Source: Poindextera sp036494815
GTDB taxonomy: Bacteria; Pseudomonadota; Alphaproteobacteria; Caulobacterales; Caulobacteraceae
Assembly: GCA_036494815.1 (NCBI GenBank)
Contig: DASXNV010000107.1
Span: forward strand, 8,410-72,409
Length of the DNA stretch: 64,000 nt
Reading direction: 5' to 3'
This document shows positions 29,332 through 37,891 of the stretch, piece by piece (position 1 is the stretch's first letter; the number at the start of each line of letters is the position of its first letter). Under the pieces are notes generated by a model. That model made no database searches. It was not told where the DNA came from and saw only the letters and a list, made by a program, of their open reading frames with translations. The position numbers and the translations under genes are program-made.

Positions 29332-29495
29332 AACGGTTCGCCCAGGACGATCGCGGAACCACGGCGATCGAGTACGGATTGATCGCAGCCCTGGTCTTCC
29401 TGGTCATCGTCACCAGCGTCACCGCCTTCGGCAACAAGACCACGACGCTGATGAACACGGTTTCAGCAGCGATCGGCGGCGCGATCGCGCCATAG
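29328..29495 (+). CDS. Flp-type pilin (solitary)
   Basis: The product from CTG 29328 is a short basic leader KRFAQDDRG, the prepilin cleavage context G/TTAIEYGLIAALVFLVIVTSVTAFG, then a short tail ending AIGGAIAP. The Glu at +5 and Tyr are hallmarks of Flp/Fap pilins processed by TadV/CpaA-type peptidases. No ATG/GTG/TTG is close; CTG 29328 overlaps the mutT stop (CTGA). An in-frame GTG at 29247 has a GAGG 7 nt upstream but would give a leader of nearly 40 residues. No tad/cpa genes are in the window. Confidence 0.75.
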   Translation: MKRFAQDDRGTTAIEYGLIAALVFLVIVTSVTAFGNKTTTLMNTVSAAIGGAIAP

Positions 29496-29510
29496 GCTGA
29501 ACAACAGCCT

Positions 29511-29527
29511 TCTCCCACGAAGGGAGA
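29511..29527 (+). terminator. Short hairpin after the pilin gene
   Basis: TCTCCC (29511-29516) and GGGAGA (29522-29527) form a 6-bp stem with a 5-nt loop, 15 bp after the pilin stop and before a convergent gene. There is no T run, so this is a weak candidate. Confidence 0.35.
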
Positions 29528-29541
29528 TAAAGACTTCGCCC

Positions 29542-29880
29542 TTACCTCGGTCCGTCTGCGCTGGTGGCGTTGGCAGACGGCTTCGTGCGCGAGGTCATGC
29601 CGGCAGCGGCGGCGTCTTCGGCCACCTGTTGCACTTCGGAGGCTTCGGATTTGGGCGCAGCGACGCTGTCCGAGACCGGCTTTGACTTACGTTTGGGGGC
29701 TGGCAGCTGCGGCGTCACGGCGACCACGGGGGCGGTGTGGTGAGCCTCTTCCTGATCGCTTTTTTCGCGGTCGCGGCCGACCAGGATCAATTGCACGGCC
29801 AAGGTCGCGGCGACGCCGGCTAGAAAACCAAGCAGGGTCCAACCAAAGGGCCCAACCCCGCCGCTCTGTCTTGCCGCCAT
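29542..29880 (-). CDS. Hypothetical single-pass membrane protein
   Basis: This 112-aa protein has one N-terminal transmembrane helix (FGWTLLGFLAGVAATLAVQLILVG) followed by a charged, low-complexity tail rich in Ala, Ser, Lys and Pro. It is convergent with the pilin gene. No domain is recognisable. The helix, ATG start and absence of a better overlapping frame support a real gene; the function is unknown. Confidence 0.55.
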   Translation of the reverse strand: MAARQSGGVGPFGWTLLGFLAGVAATLAVQLILVGRDREKSDQEEAHHTAPVVAVTPQLPAPKRKSKPVSDSVAAPKSEASEVQQVAEDAAAAGMTSRTKPSANATSADGPR

Positions 29881-30033
29881 TCGATCCTCACAATGCCCGC
29901 TCGCGAACCCCGCGCCCAGGATGAACGCAAAGCTTGGCGGAGGCGTTCGCCTGATCTGACGTCCTAGATCATTTTACACGTGAGGGGACAAGATCGGCGC
30001 CGATAAGAGGCGCTCAATCGGCGTTTCAGCCTG

Positions 30034-30609
30034 TCAAACGCCGCTCCAGGTGCGCACTGGCCCCACGTCGATATGGACGAAATTGGATTCCGGATAAAAG
30101 CCTACGCCGCCGCGACCCAGACTGACCGCCGCCGCATGCAGGTGGTGCAGTTCCACGCCGGGCAGGCGCACGTCGATGGCCATGCCCTGGATGTGAAAGC
30201 TCTTCTTGGCCACCTCGGCGCTGCGTTCGTGCAGCAGGGCGTTGGTCTGGGGCGAGCGATAGCCCGAAATCACCTGGAATCTGGACCTGGAGCCGGTGCG
30301 ATCGGAAACGGCGTCCAAAAGGTCGAGCAGGCGGGGATCGATTGTGTGCACCGCGCCGTTACGATAGTCGCGCAGATGGGTGTCCACCGCGGCGAGCACG
30401 TCAGGAATATACTGCCCCTGCTCCCAATAGACGGCCTCCATCGACTCGCCCGTGTGCAGGTTGTCCAGGCCGACGCTGCGCATGGCGGCCTGTGAGGACG
30501 CGCCGCGGCCGATCAAGATCTGCGCGCAGCCCATGGCGGGAGCGGCGGCGACACCAGCGCTGGCGGCTGCGCCAAGGCCAAACTTCAATAGCGATCGTTT
30601 TGAAAGCAA
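30034..30609 (-). CDS. DUF882 (YcbK-like) M15-type peptidase-fold protein, exported
   Basis: This 191-aa protein has a Tat-like leader (KRSLLKFGLGAAASAGVAAAPAMG; the pair is KR rather than RR). The body is DUF882: VISGYRSPQTNALL, SFHIQGMAIDVRLPG (His and Asp of the zinc site) and GGVGFYPESNFVHIDVGPVRTW. The family is related to the D-Ala-D-Ala carboxypeptidase/VanX M15 fold and is expected to act on peptidoglycan in the periplasm. The start is TTG 30609. It follows the L,D-transpeptidase gene on the same strand by 80 bp, suggesting a shared role in cell wall remodelling. Confidence 0.88.
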   Translation of the reverse strand: MLSKRSLLKFGLGAAASAGVAAAPAMGCAQILIGRGASSQAAMRSVGLDNLHTGESMEAVYWEQGQYIPDVLAAVDTHLRDYRNGAVHTIDPRLLDLLDAVSDRTGSRSRFQVISGYRSPQTNALLHERSAEVAKKSFHIQGMAIDVRLPGVELHHLHAAAVSLGRGGVGFYPESNFVHIDVGPVRTWSGV

Positions 30610-30689
30610 AGCTGTTTTCGCCCCACTGATTGGCGCCCCCCGGCGACCTGTGTGACGCAGGACACCCTAAGCCTTGCGTCGCGTCAAGC

Positions 30690-32297
30690 TTAGCTGCGGG
30701 CGCCTGCGGCGATCCGCTGCATGAGGGCGCTGTCCCAGTCATAGGGATCTGCGCGGAAATCGGCCATGCCATCGGGGCCCACAAAGGCCGTCCAATAGAA
30801 CAGATAAACCGCGATGGGCGTCTGTAGCGGCGCGCGAACGGTCTTCTTGCTGTCGAGGGTCGTCTGCACCTTGTCGGGGGTCCAGACGTCGTCGCCGGTC
30901 ATCAGGGCGTTGGCCAAAATCACCGGCCGTTCAAGCCGCACGCAGCCATGGCTGACCTGACGCGCATAGCGTCCGAAGGCGCTGCGGGTCGGAGTGTCGT
31001 GCAGATAGACGCCGTAGCGATTGGGGAAGTCGAACTTGACCCGCCCCAGCGCCGCTTTGGGGCCGGCCTTCTGCTGCAGGCGCGTGCCCCCCTCGGGGGT
31101 GGCGATCACAATAAAGTCATTGCGCTTGAGATAGCCGGGATGAGCCTTTTCCTTGGGCAACAGCTCCTTGGTGGCGATGCTGGAGGGCACGTTCCAGGGC
31201 GGATTGAGCACGATGCTCTGAATCTGCGACTGCAGCATCGGCGTCTGGTCGTCCGGCCGGCCGGTGGCGGCCCGCATGGACAGGGTTGGGCCATCCCCGT
31301 GGAACACGGTCAGGATGGCGGCGGCGATGTTCACCTGCACCCGGTCGGCGGGCAGGCTGGGCGGCAGCCAGCGCCAGCGCTCCATATTGGCCAGGATCTG
31401 GGCGACGCGATCCTCGACCGGCCGGTTGAGCGCGGCCAGGGTCGCGCCCTTGACCACGCCGGTCGGCTCCAGGCCATAACGCTTCTGGGCGCGGATCACC
31501 GCGTCCGCCAGGGGTTGGTCGAACAGGCCGATCAGTTTCGGGCGCGCAGCAGCGGCGAACACCGGATCCTCGATCGCCATGCGCGTGCGCAACTGGATCA
31601 CGCGCGGGCCCTTGTCGCCCTGTTTGAGGTCTGGCCCGGCGTCGATGGCTTGCCACCCCCCCTTGGCGGCGATGGCGCGATAGGTGGCCAGGGCGCCGCG
31701 CAGGGATTGATAGCCCGAATAGGGCGGCGGCAGGCTATCTAGCCAGGCGCCCAGATGGTCGGTGGTCGCCGCGGCGATGAAGTCGGGCGTGGGATCGTAT
31801 GGGGCGGGTCTTAGGCCCCATTCGTCGAGAAAGGCTGCGGCCGGCAGGCGGCCGGTATGCACCGCACGGGCATAGCGCAAGATAGCGGCGATCAGCTGGG
31901 TCTCACCATCCAGGCGCGTGTCTGTATTGGCTGACTGCAACAAGGCGTCCAGGCGCGTTGGCGTGAAGGCCTCATGAGAAAAGCCGTGGGTCTCCGCCTG
32001 AGCCAAGGTGCGGCGCATCAGGTCGACCTGATCTGGGCGCAAGGGAACAGACACCGGCGGCGCGGGGGGCGGGGCGGCAACTGGAGCGGGAACCGGAGCC
32101 GGAAGGGGCGGGGGTTGTTGAAGCGGCGTGGGCGCCGGCGTCGGATGCAGCTGGCCCTGGGCCAGGGCGGCGCCGGCCTGGCCTGAGGCGGCCAGGGCGG
32201 CGGCGGCGAGCGCAGCGGCGATCAAGGGGCGCCAGTCTCGCTGGCCAAACACCAACGGGCGCTGTCTCGCACCGAACTTCGTCTCACGTCGCATCAT
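30690..32297 (-). CDS. L,D-transpeptidase, YcbB-like, with peptidoglycan-binding domain
   Basis: This 535-aa exported enzyme makes 3-3 crosslinks in peptidoglycan or links proteins to it. Order of parts: signal/anchor (PLIAAALAAAALAASGQAGAALAQ), a Pro-rich linker, an N-terminal scaffold domain, a peptidoglycan-binding helix set (LKQGDKGPRVIQLRTRM), and the YkuD catalytic domain with YLHDTPTRSAFGRYARQVSHGCVRLERP, where the SHGCVR cysteine is the nucleophile. ATG 32297 (or 32294) is chosen; the frame is open to 32417 without family character. DUF882 gene downstream. Confidence 0.92.
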   Translation of the reverse strand: MMRRETKFGARQRPLVFGQRDWRPLIAAALAAAALAASGQAGAALAQGQLHPTPAPTPLQQPPPLPAPVPAPVAAPPPAPPVSVPLRPDQVDLMRRTLAQAETHGFSHEAFTPTRLDALLQSANTDTRLDGETQLIAAILRYARAVHTGRLPAAAFLDEWGLRPAPYDPTPDFIAAATTDHLGAWLDSLPPPYSGYQSLRGALATYRAIAAKGGWQAIDAGPDLKQGDKGPRVIQLRTRMAIEDPVFAAAARPKLIGLFDQPLADAVIRAQKRYGLEPTGVVKGATLAALNRPVEDRVAQILANMERWRWLPPSLPADRVQVNIAAAILTVFHGDGPTLSMRAATGRPDDQTPMLQSQIQSIVLNPPWNVPSSIATKELLPKEKAHPGYLKRNDFIVIATPEGGTRLQQKAGPKAALGRVKFDFPNRYGVYLHDTPTRSAFGRYARQVSHGCVRLERPVILANALMTGDDVWTPDKVQTTLDSKKTVRAPLQTPIAVYLFYWTAFVGPDGMADFRADPYDWDSALMQRIAAGARS

Positions 32298-32510
32298 GTC
32301 GTCCAATATCCCATGGCCCGTGATGAAACGCGCGACCAGTCCTGCAGATAATGGAGTTCGCCGCCGATTTCGCGGGGGCGGCGACGGTTTCGTCACGGTG
32401 AGGCTTTTGAGAGACAAGGCGGCGGCCGCTCATCGCGCTTGGCCATACCGAATGTTCGGATCATGATGAGGGCATTCAAGAAGACCAACGCAAGATTAGG
32501 AACGCTATTG

Positions 32511-33749
32511 ATGGATGCGCAGCACGCGTGGACTGGCTTGTCCGCGGACCGCCTGGAACGGATCACCGACCACCTGAACCGCAACTATATCGACCCTGGT
32601 AAGATCGCCGGTTGCCAGGTCGCGGTCAGCCGCCATGGCCACCCGGCCTATTTCAAATCCTTCGGTCAGATGGACCGCGAGCGGGCCAAGCCGATGGCCG
32701 AGGATGCGATTTTCCGTATCTATTCCATGAGCAAGCCGATCACCTCGGTGGCGCTGATGACCCTGTTCGAGCAGGGCTATTTCCAGCTGGACGATCCGGT
32801 CAGCCGCTACATCCCGGAATGGAAGGACCACAAGGTCTGGGTCTCGGGCGAGGGCGACAAGATGGAGTTGGCCCGGCCAAACCGGCCGATGAGCTTCCGC
32901 GACGTGCTCTGCCATACCGGCGGCCTGACCTATGGTTCGCTGCTGGCCGCCCTGGGCGCGCCGGACGACGGCCATCCGGTGGACAAGGTCTATGCCGAGG
33001 AGCGCGTGCGCCGCGGCAAGGGCGAGACCCTGCGCGACTTCGCCATGAAACTGGCCAAGGTCCCGCTGCGCTATCAACCGGGCGAGCGCTGGATGTATTC
33101 TCTGTCCACCGATGTCTGCGGCTATCTGGTGGAAGTGATCTCGGGCAAGCGCTTCGACCACTATCTGCAGGAAACCATCTTCGGGCCGTTGAAGATGGAC
33201 GATACGTCCTTCGTGGTCGCGCCGGACAAGGTGGATCGCTTCGCCGCCAATTATCGCCGCCTGCCCGACAAGACACTGCAACTGGTCGATGATCCGGCGA
33301 CCAGCGACTATCTGAGCCAGCCCAGTTTCCTGTCCGGGGGCGGCGGCCTGACCTCGACCACCGCCGACTATATGCGCTTTTGCGACATGCTGCGCCGGGG
33401 CGGCGAGCTTGACGGGGCGCGGATCCTGGGTCCGCGCACCATCGAGATGATGCACAAGAACCATCTGAAGGGCGGCGCCGACCTGACCCAGATGGCCATC
33501 GGCGGGTTTTCCGAGACCGCCAACGCCGGAGTCGGCTTCGGCCTGGGCTTCGCCATGAGCCTGGATCAGGTGACCACCGGCTGCCTGGGCGAGGGGGACT
33601 ACTACTGGGGCGGCGCGGCCTCGACCATTTTCTGGGTCGATCCCAAGGAGGATTTGACCGTGGTGTTCATGACCCAGTTGATGCCGTCCGGCGCCTTCAA
33701 CTTCCGCGGCCAGCTGAAAAACATCATCTATTCAGCAATCGAGGACTGA
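32511..33749 (+). CDS. Serine hydrolase, class C beta-lactamase fold (EstB-like)
   Basis: The catalytic SxxK is in RIYSMSKPITSVALMTLFEQG, and YSLSTDVCGYLVEV supplies the Tyr-x-Asn-like second motif (here Y-S-L). GGGGLTSTTADYMRF is near the C-terminal third. The 412-aa form resembles esterases and D-amino peptidases of this fold rather than true AmpC, since no clear signal peptide is seen. ATG 32511 has AGGA 9 nt upstream; ATGs at 32463/32466 are alternatives. The substrate is unknown. Confidence 0.85.
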   Translation: MDAQHAWTGLSADRLERITDHLNRNYIDPGKIAGCQVAVSRHGHPAYFKSFGQMDRERAKPMAEDAIFRIYSMSKPITSVALMTLFEQGYFQLDDPVSRYIPEWKDHKVWVSGEGDKMELARPNRPMSFRDVLCHTGGLTYGSLLAALGAPDDGHPVDKVYAEERVRRGKGETLRDFAMKLAKVPLRYQPGERWMYSLSTDVCGYLVEVISGKRFDHYLQETIFGPLKMDDTSFVVAPDKVDRFAANYRRLPDKTLQLVDDPATSDYLSQPSFLSGGGGLTSTTADYMRFCDMLRRGGELDGARILGPRTIEMMHKNHLKGGADLTQMAIGGFSETANAGVGFGLGFAMSLDQVTTGCLGEGDYYWGGAASTIFWVDPKEDLTVVFMTQLMPSGAFNFRGQLKNIIYSAIED

Positions 33750-33758
33750 CGCCAGACA

Positions 33759-33785
33759 ACCCCTTCCTCCCTGCGGGGAAGGGGT
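33759..33785 (+). terminator. Hairpin terminator after the serine hydrolase
   Basis: ACCCCTTCC (33759-33767) pairs with GGAAGGGGT (33777-33785) around a 9-nt loop, 10 bp after the stop of the hydrolase and before the tal-pgi promoter region. No T run follows. Confidence 0.55.
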
Positions 33786-33808
33786 ATGGCGCGGTTTATG
33801 GTATTAAA

Positions 33809-33822
33809 TTGGGCGCGCCCAA
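33809..33822. promoter_or_regulatory. 14-bp perfect palindrome upstream of tal-pgi
   Basis: TTGGGCGCGCCCAA is a perfect palindrome, 74 bp before the tal-pgi ATG and in a short AT-richer stretch (TTATGGTATTAAA). It is placed like an operator for the carbon-metabolism gene downstream. The binding protein is unknown. Confidence 0.35.
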
Positions 33823-33895
33823 AATCAGCGGTCGGATTCGTCTCGTCACGCGTTTAAGAAGCAACGCGCGACTCTGAGCCGAGGAAGATCGACCC

Positions 33896-36745
33896 ATGAC
33901 CAATCCGCTGCTGCAACTGGGAACCGCCGGCCAGGCCGTGTGGCTCGACTTCGTCCAGCGGGACATGCTCGAAAACGGAGCGTTTCAAAGCCTGATCGAA
34001 AAGGACGGGGTCACCGGCGTCACGTCCAATCCGGCGATCTTCGAAAAAGCCATCGGCGGCAGCCCAGACTATGACACGGCCGTGAAGGCTTTCGTGGAAG
34101 GCGCCGACGGCGACCCCGCCACGGTGTTCGAGCACCTGGCGATCCAGGATATCCAGACCGCCGCGGATCTGCTGCGCCCGGTCTATGACCGGCTGAGCGG
34201 GCGCGACGGCTATGTCAGCCTGGAGGTCTCGCCTTATCTGGCGCGCGACACCGAGGCCACGGTCGCCGAAGCGCACAAGTTGTGGGCGGCGGTGAACCGA
34301 CCCAATCTGATGATCAAGGTGCCCGGTACGGCCGAGGGCGTGCCGGCCATCCGCCAGCTGATCGGTGACGGGATCAATATCAATGTCACCCTGCTGTTCT
34401 CGCTGGAAGCCTATCTGGCGGTGGCGCAAGCCCATCTCGCCGGCCTGGAGGACTTCAAGGCCAAGGGCGGAGATGTCACCCGCGTCCACGGGGTGGCCAG
34501 CTTCTTCGTCAGCCGCATCGATAGCCAGATCGATGACGCCATCGACGCGCGGCTGAAGGCCGGCGCCGGGGCCGACGAGGCGGACCTGAAGCGCGTGCGG
34601 GGCAAGGTCGCCATCGCCAACGCCAAGATCGCCTATCAACGCTACCTGGACATGCTCGCCACCCCGCGCTGGACAGCGCTGGCCAGCGTGGGCGCCGCGC
34701 CGCAGCGGCTGCTGTGGGCCTCCACCGGAACCAAGAACCCCGATTATCCCGACACCCTCTATGTGGCGACCCTGATCGGCCCGGACACGGTCAACACCAT
34801 GCCGCCCAAGACCATGGACGCCTTCCGCGACCACGGCCAGGTGAGCCAGAGCCTGACCGAAGATCCCCAGGGCGCCGCCGATATCCTGGCCGTCACCGAA
34901 CGCCTGGGCCTCGACCTGGCCGGCGTCACCGCCAGGCTGGTGGACGATGGGGTCAAGTCTTTCGCCGACGCTGCCGACAAACTGTATGGGGCCGTCGCCG
35001 ACAAGCGCATCCAGGTGCTGGGTGATCGGCTCAACGGCCAGCATGTCCAGGCCCCCGATGACCTCAAGACGGCGGCGGCCAAGCTGGCCGAGACGGCCCG
35101 CGCCAAGGGCTGGAGCCGGCGAATGTGGCAGGGCGACGCCAGCCTGTGGACCGGCCAGGACGAGGCCAAGTGGCTGGGCTGGCTGCCCGCCGCTCACGGC
35201 GATCGGGTGGATCTGGGCGCGCTGGAGGCCTTTTCGGCCGAGATCGCCGGCGCCGGCTTCATCCACGCCCTGCTCCTGGGCATGGGCGGCTCCAGCCTGG
35301 GGCCGGAAGTGCTGGCCGAGACCTTCGGAAGCCGGCCTGGCCATCCCAAACTATTGGTTCTGGACTCTACCGATCCGCACCAGATCGCGCGTTTTGAGGC
35401 GCAGATCGATCCGGCCCGGACCCTGTTCATCGTCGCCAGCAAGTCGGGCTCGACCCTGGAGCCGGATATCCTGCACCGCTATTTCTACGATGTGGCGTGC
35501 AAGGCGCTTGGGGCCGACAAGGCCGGCGCGTCCTTTGTCGCTATCACCGACCCAGGCTCCCAGCTTGAGTCCACCGCCAAGGAACAGGGGTTCCGCCGAA
35601 TCTTCCTGGGCGATCCGGCGATCGGCGGGCGTTATTCGGTGCTGTCCAACTTCGGCCTGGTCCCGGCCGCCGCCGCCGGCGTCGACGTGCGCGCCTTCAT
35701 GGCCTCGACACGTCTGATGACCCGCGCCTGCGCGGCCAGCGCGCCGCCCTCGGCCAATCCGGGAGTGGCTCTGGGTTTGGCCCTGGGCGCCGCCGCCCAG
35801 GCCGGACGGGACAAGCTGACCCTGATCGCCTCGCGCGGGCTCTCCGACGTGGGGGCCTGGCTCGAGCAGCTCATCGCAGAATCCACCGGCAAGCAGGGCA
35901 AGGGGATCATCCCGCTGGCGGGCGAGCCGGCCGCGCCGGCCGCCGACTACGGGAGCGATCGCATCTTCGCCTATCTGAGGCTTTCGGACCATGATCAGCC
36001 GGACCTGGACACGCATGTCCGCGAGCTCGAGGACGCCGGCCATCCTGTGGTGCGCATCAGCCTGGCCAATCGCGACAGCCTGGGCCAGGAATTCGTGCGC
36101 TGGGAAGTGGCCACCGCCATCGCCGGGGCGGTGATCGGCATCAATCCCTTCGACCAGCCGGACGTGGAAGCCAGCAAGATCAAGACCCGGGAGCTGACCT
36201 CCGGATACGAAAAGACCGGCGCCCTGGCCGGCGAAACACCGTTTCTGGAGGCGGACGGGATCGGCCTTTTCGCCGACGAGGCCAATGCCGCGGCCCTGAC
36301 GGCTGACGGCGCGCAGACTCTCGAAGCCGTGCTGGGCGCCCATTTCAAGCGCGCCCAACCTGGCGACTATCTGGCTCTGCTGGCCTATATCGATCGGGAC
36401 CATCCGCACACAGCGGCCCTGCAGGGCCTGCGCGAGCGGCTCTTGAAGCACACCAAGCTGGCCACGGCGCTGCAGTTTGGACCGCGTTTCCTGCATTCCA
36501 CCGGCCAGGCCTACAAGGGCGGCCCAGCCAGCGGCGTCTTCCTGCAGATCACTCATGCTGTGGGCGCCGATCTGCCCGTGCCGGGACGCAAATACAGCTT
36601 CGGCGTGGTGCTGCAGGCCCAGGCCCGCGGCGATCTGGGCGTGCTGGCCGAGCGCGGCCGCCGGCACCTGCGGGTCCATCTGGGCGCTGACGTCGAGTCG
36701 GGCTTGAAGCGATTGATTGCAGCGGTCGAGCGCGCCTTGATCTGA
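33896..36745 (+). CDS. Fused transaldolase / glucose-6-phosphate isomerase
   Basis: This is a 949-aa bifunctional enzyme. Residues about 1-370 are transaldolase (GVTSNPAIFEKAI, NLMIKVPGTAEGVPAI with the Schiff-base lysine, TLLFSLEAY, VSRIDSQIDD). From about residue 390 on is a phosphoglucose isomerase (LLGMGGSSLGPEVLAETF, FIVASKSGSTLEPDI, GGRYSVLSNFGLVPAAAAG). It links the pentose phosphate pathway with hexose phosphates; this fusion is known in several bacterial lineages. ATG 33896 is preceded by GAGGAAGA. It stands alone in its transcription unit, preceded by a palindrome at 33809. Confidence 0.95.
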   Translation: MTNPLLQLGTAGQAVWLDFVQRDMLENGAFQSLIEKDGVTGVTSNPAIFEKAIGGSPDYDTAVKAFVEGADGDPATVFEHLAIQDIQTAADLLRPVYDRLSGRDGYVSLEVSPYLARDTEATVAEAHKLWAAVNRPNLMIKVPGTAEGVPAIRQLIGDGININVTLLFSLEAYLAVAQAHLAGLEDFKAKGGDVTRVHGVASFFVSRIDSQIDDAIDARLKAGAGADEADLKRVRGKVAIANAKIAYQRYLDMLATPRWTALASVGAAPQRLLWASTGTKNPDYPDTLYVATLIGPDTVNTMPPKTMDAFRDHGQVSQSLTEDPQGAADILAVTERLGLDLAGVTARLVDDGVKSFADAADKLYGAVADKRIQVLGDRLNGQHVQAPDDLKTAAAKLAETARAKGWSRRMWQGDASLWTGQDEAKWLGWLPAAHGDRVDLGALEAFSAEIAGAGFIHALLLGMGGSSLGPEVLAETFGSRPGHPKLLVLDSTDPHQIARFEAQIDPARTLFIVASKSGSTLEPDILHRYFYDVACKALGADKAGASFVAITDPGSQLESTAKEQGFRRIFLGDPAIGGRYSVLSNFGLVPAAAAGVDVRAFMASTRLMTRACAASAPPSANPGVALGLALGAAAQAGRDKLTLIASRGLSDVGAWLEQLIAESTGKQGKGIIPLAGEPAAPAADYGSDRIFAYLRLSDHDQPDLDTHVRELEDAGHPVVRISLANRDSLGQEFVRWEVATAIAGAVIGINPFDQPDVEASKIKTRELTSGYEKTGALAGETPFLEADGIGLFADEANAAALTADGAQTLEAVLGAHFKRAQPGDYLALLAYIDRDHPHTAALQGLRERLLKHTKLATALQFGPRFLHSTGQAYKGGPASGVFLQITHAVGADLPVPGRKYSFGVVLQAQARGDLGVLAERGRRHLRVHLGADVESGLKRLIAAVERALI

Positions 36746-36933
36746 AGCTGAGCCACCCTTGTGGCGCTCGTTTCCTTCTTTCCGCGAGCGAGCGCCCAGA
36801 CATTGCGATCGCGGCGCCCGATCCTGATCGTATCGGCCAAGGTTGGTGCGCGAACTTCACCCGCCGCGTGCGACGGCTCGACCTTATGGACCGTCCGGCC
36901 TAAGACGGTTGTCTTCACAATGTTTCAGAGCTT

Positions 36934-37884
36934 GTGGGAGAGGCTTGGAGCGCGGGTTTGGGCAGCCAGCACGATATCGCCGATCTGCTGAGATGGGACA
37001 CTGACGGCGCCGTCCGGGAAGAAAGCCATGCCCGGCTGATCGCTGATGAGCGGTTTGCGCACGCCGCTCGCGCCCTGGCTCGGAACATGCTGGCGGCCGG
37101 CGCCGCCGACAAGGCGCTGGATGGGGTGTTCAAGGACGCCGGCCGCTATGTGGCCGCCCTTTGGGCCATCTATCTGCACGTTTCAGGCGGCCTCACCCTG
37201 CCAAGGCTGAAAGAGATCTGCGCCTCGTCCGGCTTTGTCAGCCCGGGACGTGCCCGGGCTCTGCTGCTGTATCTGCGCTACCTCGGCTATATCCGGCTGT
37301 TGCCCGTCAAGGCGCAAGGCGAGCCCAACCGCTACACGCCCACCCCCAGTCTCATGCGTGTCTGGCGCAGCCATCTGGGGGCCGCGCTCGAAGCGGCAAG
37401 CCTTGCCGAGCCCGCCGTGAGGCTGGTGTTGGACCGGCTTGACGAGCCGCAGGTGTTCGAAACCTTCTCCAAGCTGCACGGCGCGGGCTTGCTGACCTCG
37501 GCGAGAGGGGTCGACCAGAACGCGGCTTTCATCCGCGTCTTCATGCACCGCCATGCCGGAAACCAGATCGTCTTCACCCTGGTGGCGGAGGACGACGAGG
37601 TTTTCCCGCCGCAAAGGCCCTTGCCGGTTTCGATCGCGGCGACCGCACGGCGGTTTCACGTCTCGCGCATCCACATCAAGCGGCTGCTGGACGAGGCCGA
37701 GCAGGAAGGCCTTCTGAAATACGATCCTGAAGGGGCCATTGTGCTGCAGGAAGCCGCCCGCGCCGAAATATGCTTTTCCTATTCGGTTCAATTGGTCCAA
37801 CTGATCGTCGCTGCGGCCAGGACGGTGTCGGAGCGGCCGGACCTGTTCGCCGCGAAGAGCTGGGGCGAGGCCGTCCGCGCTTAG
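36934..37884 (+). CDS. Uncharacterised winged-helix-like protein
   Basis: This 316-aa product starts at GTG 36934. I recognise no named family. Two segments look like helix-turn-helix/winged-helix units: LTLPRLKEICASSGFVSPGRARALLLYLRYLGYIRLLP (about residues 88-128) and VSIAATARRFHVSRIHIKRLLDEAEQEGLLKYD (about residues 232-266). The rest is alpha-helical and Ala/Leu-rich. A transcription factor of two tandem DNA-binding domains is the simplest reading. It is convergent with the dehydrogenase gene, 7 bp apart. Confidence 0.7.
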   Translation: MGEAWSAGLGSQHDIADLLRWDTDGAVREESHARLIADERFAHAARALARNMLAAGAADKALDGVFKDAGRYVAALWAIYLHVSGGLTLPRLKEICASSGFVSPGRARALLLYLRYLGYIRLLPVKAQGEPNRYTPTPSLMRVWRSHLGAALEAASLAEPAVRLVLDRLDEPQVFETFSKLHGAGLLTSARGVDQNAAFIRVFMHRHAGNQIVFTLVAEDDEVFPPQRPLPVSIAATARRFHVSRIHIKRLLDEAEQEGLLKYDPEGAIVLQEAARAEICFSYSVQLVQLIVAAARTVSERPDLFAAKSWGEAVRA

Positions 37885-37891
37885 AAAGCCC

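Noticed and set aside
33854..35344. 496-aa minus-strand frame opposite tal-pgi
   Set aside because: Shadow of the transaldolase part; low-complexity Gly/His/Asp content.
36746..36933. Possible short gene on either strand between tal-pgi and the winged-helix gene
   Set aside because: Frames here are fragments overlapping tal-pgi on the opposite strand and have no domain.
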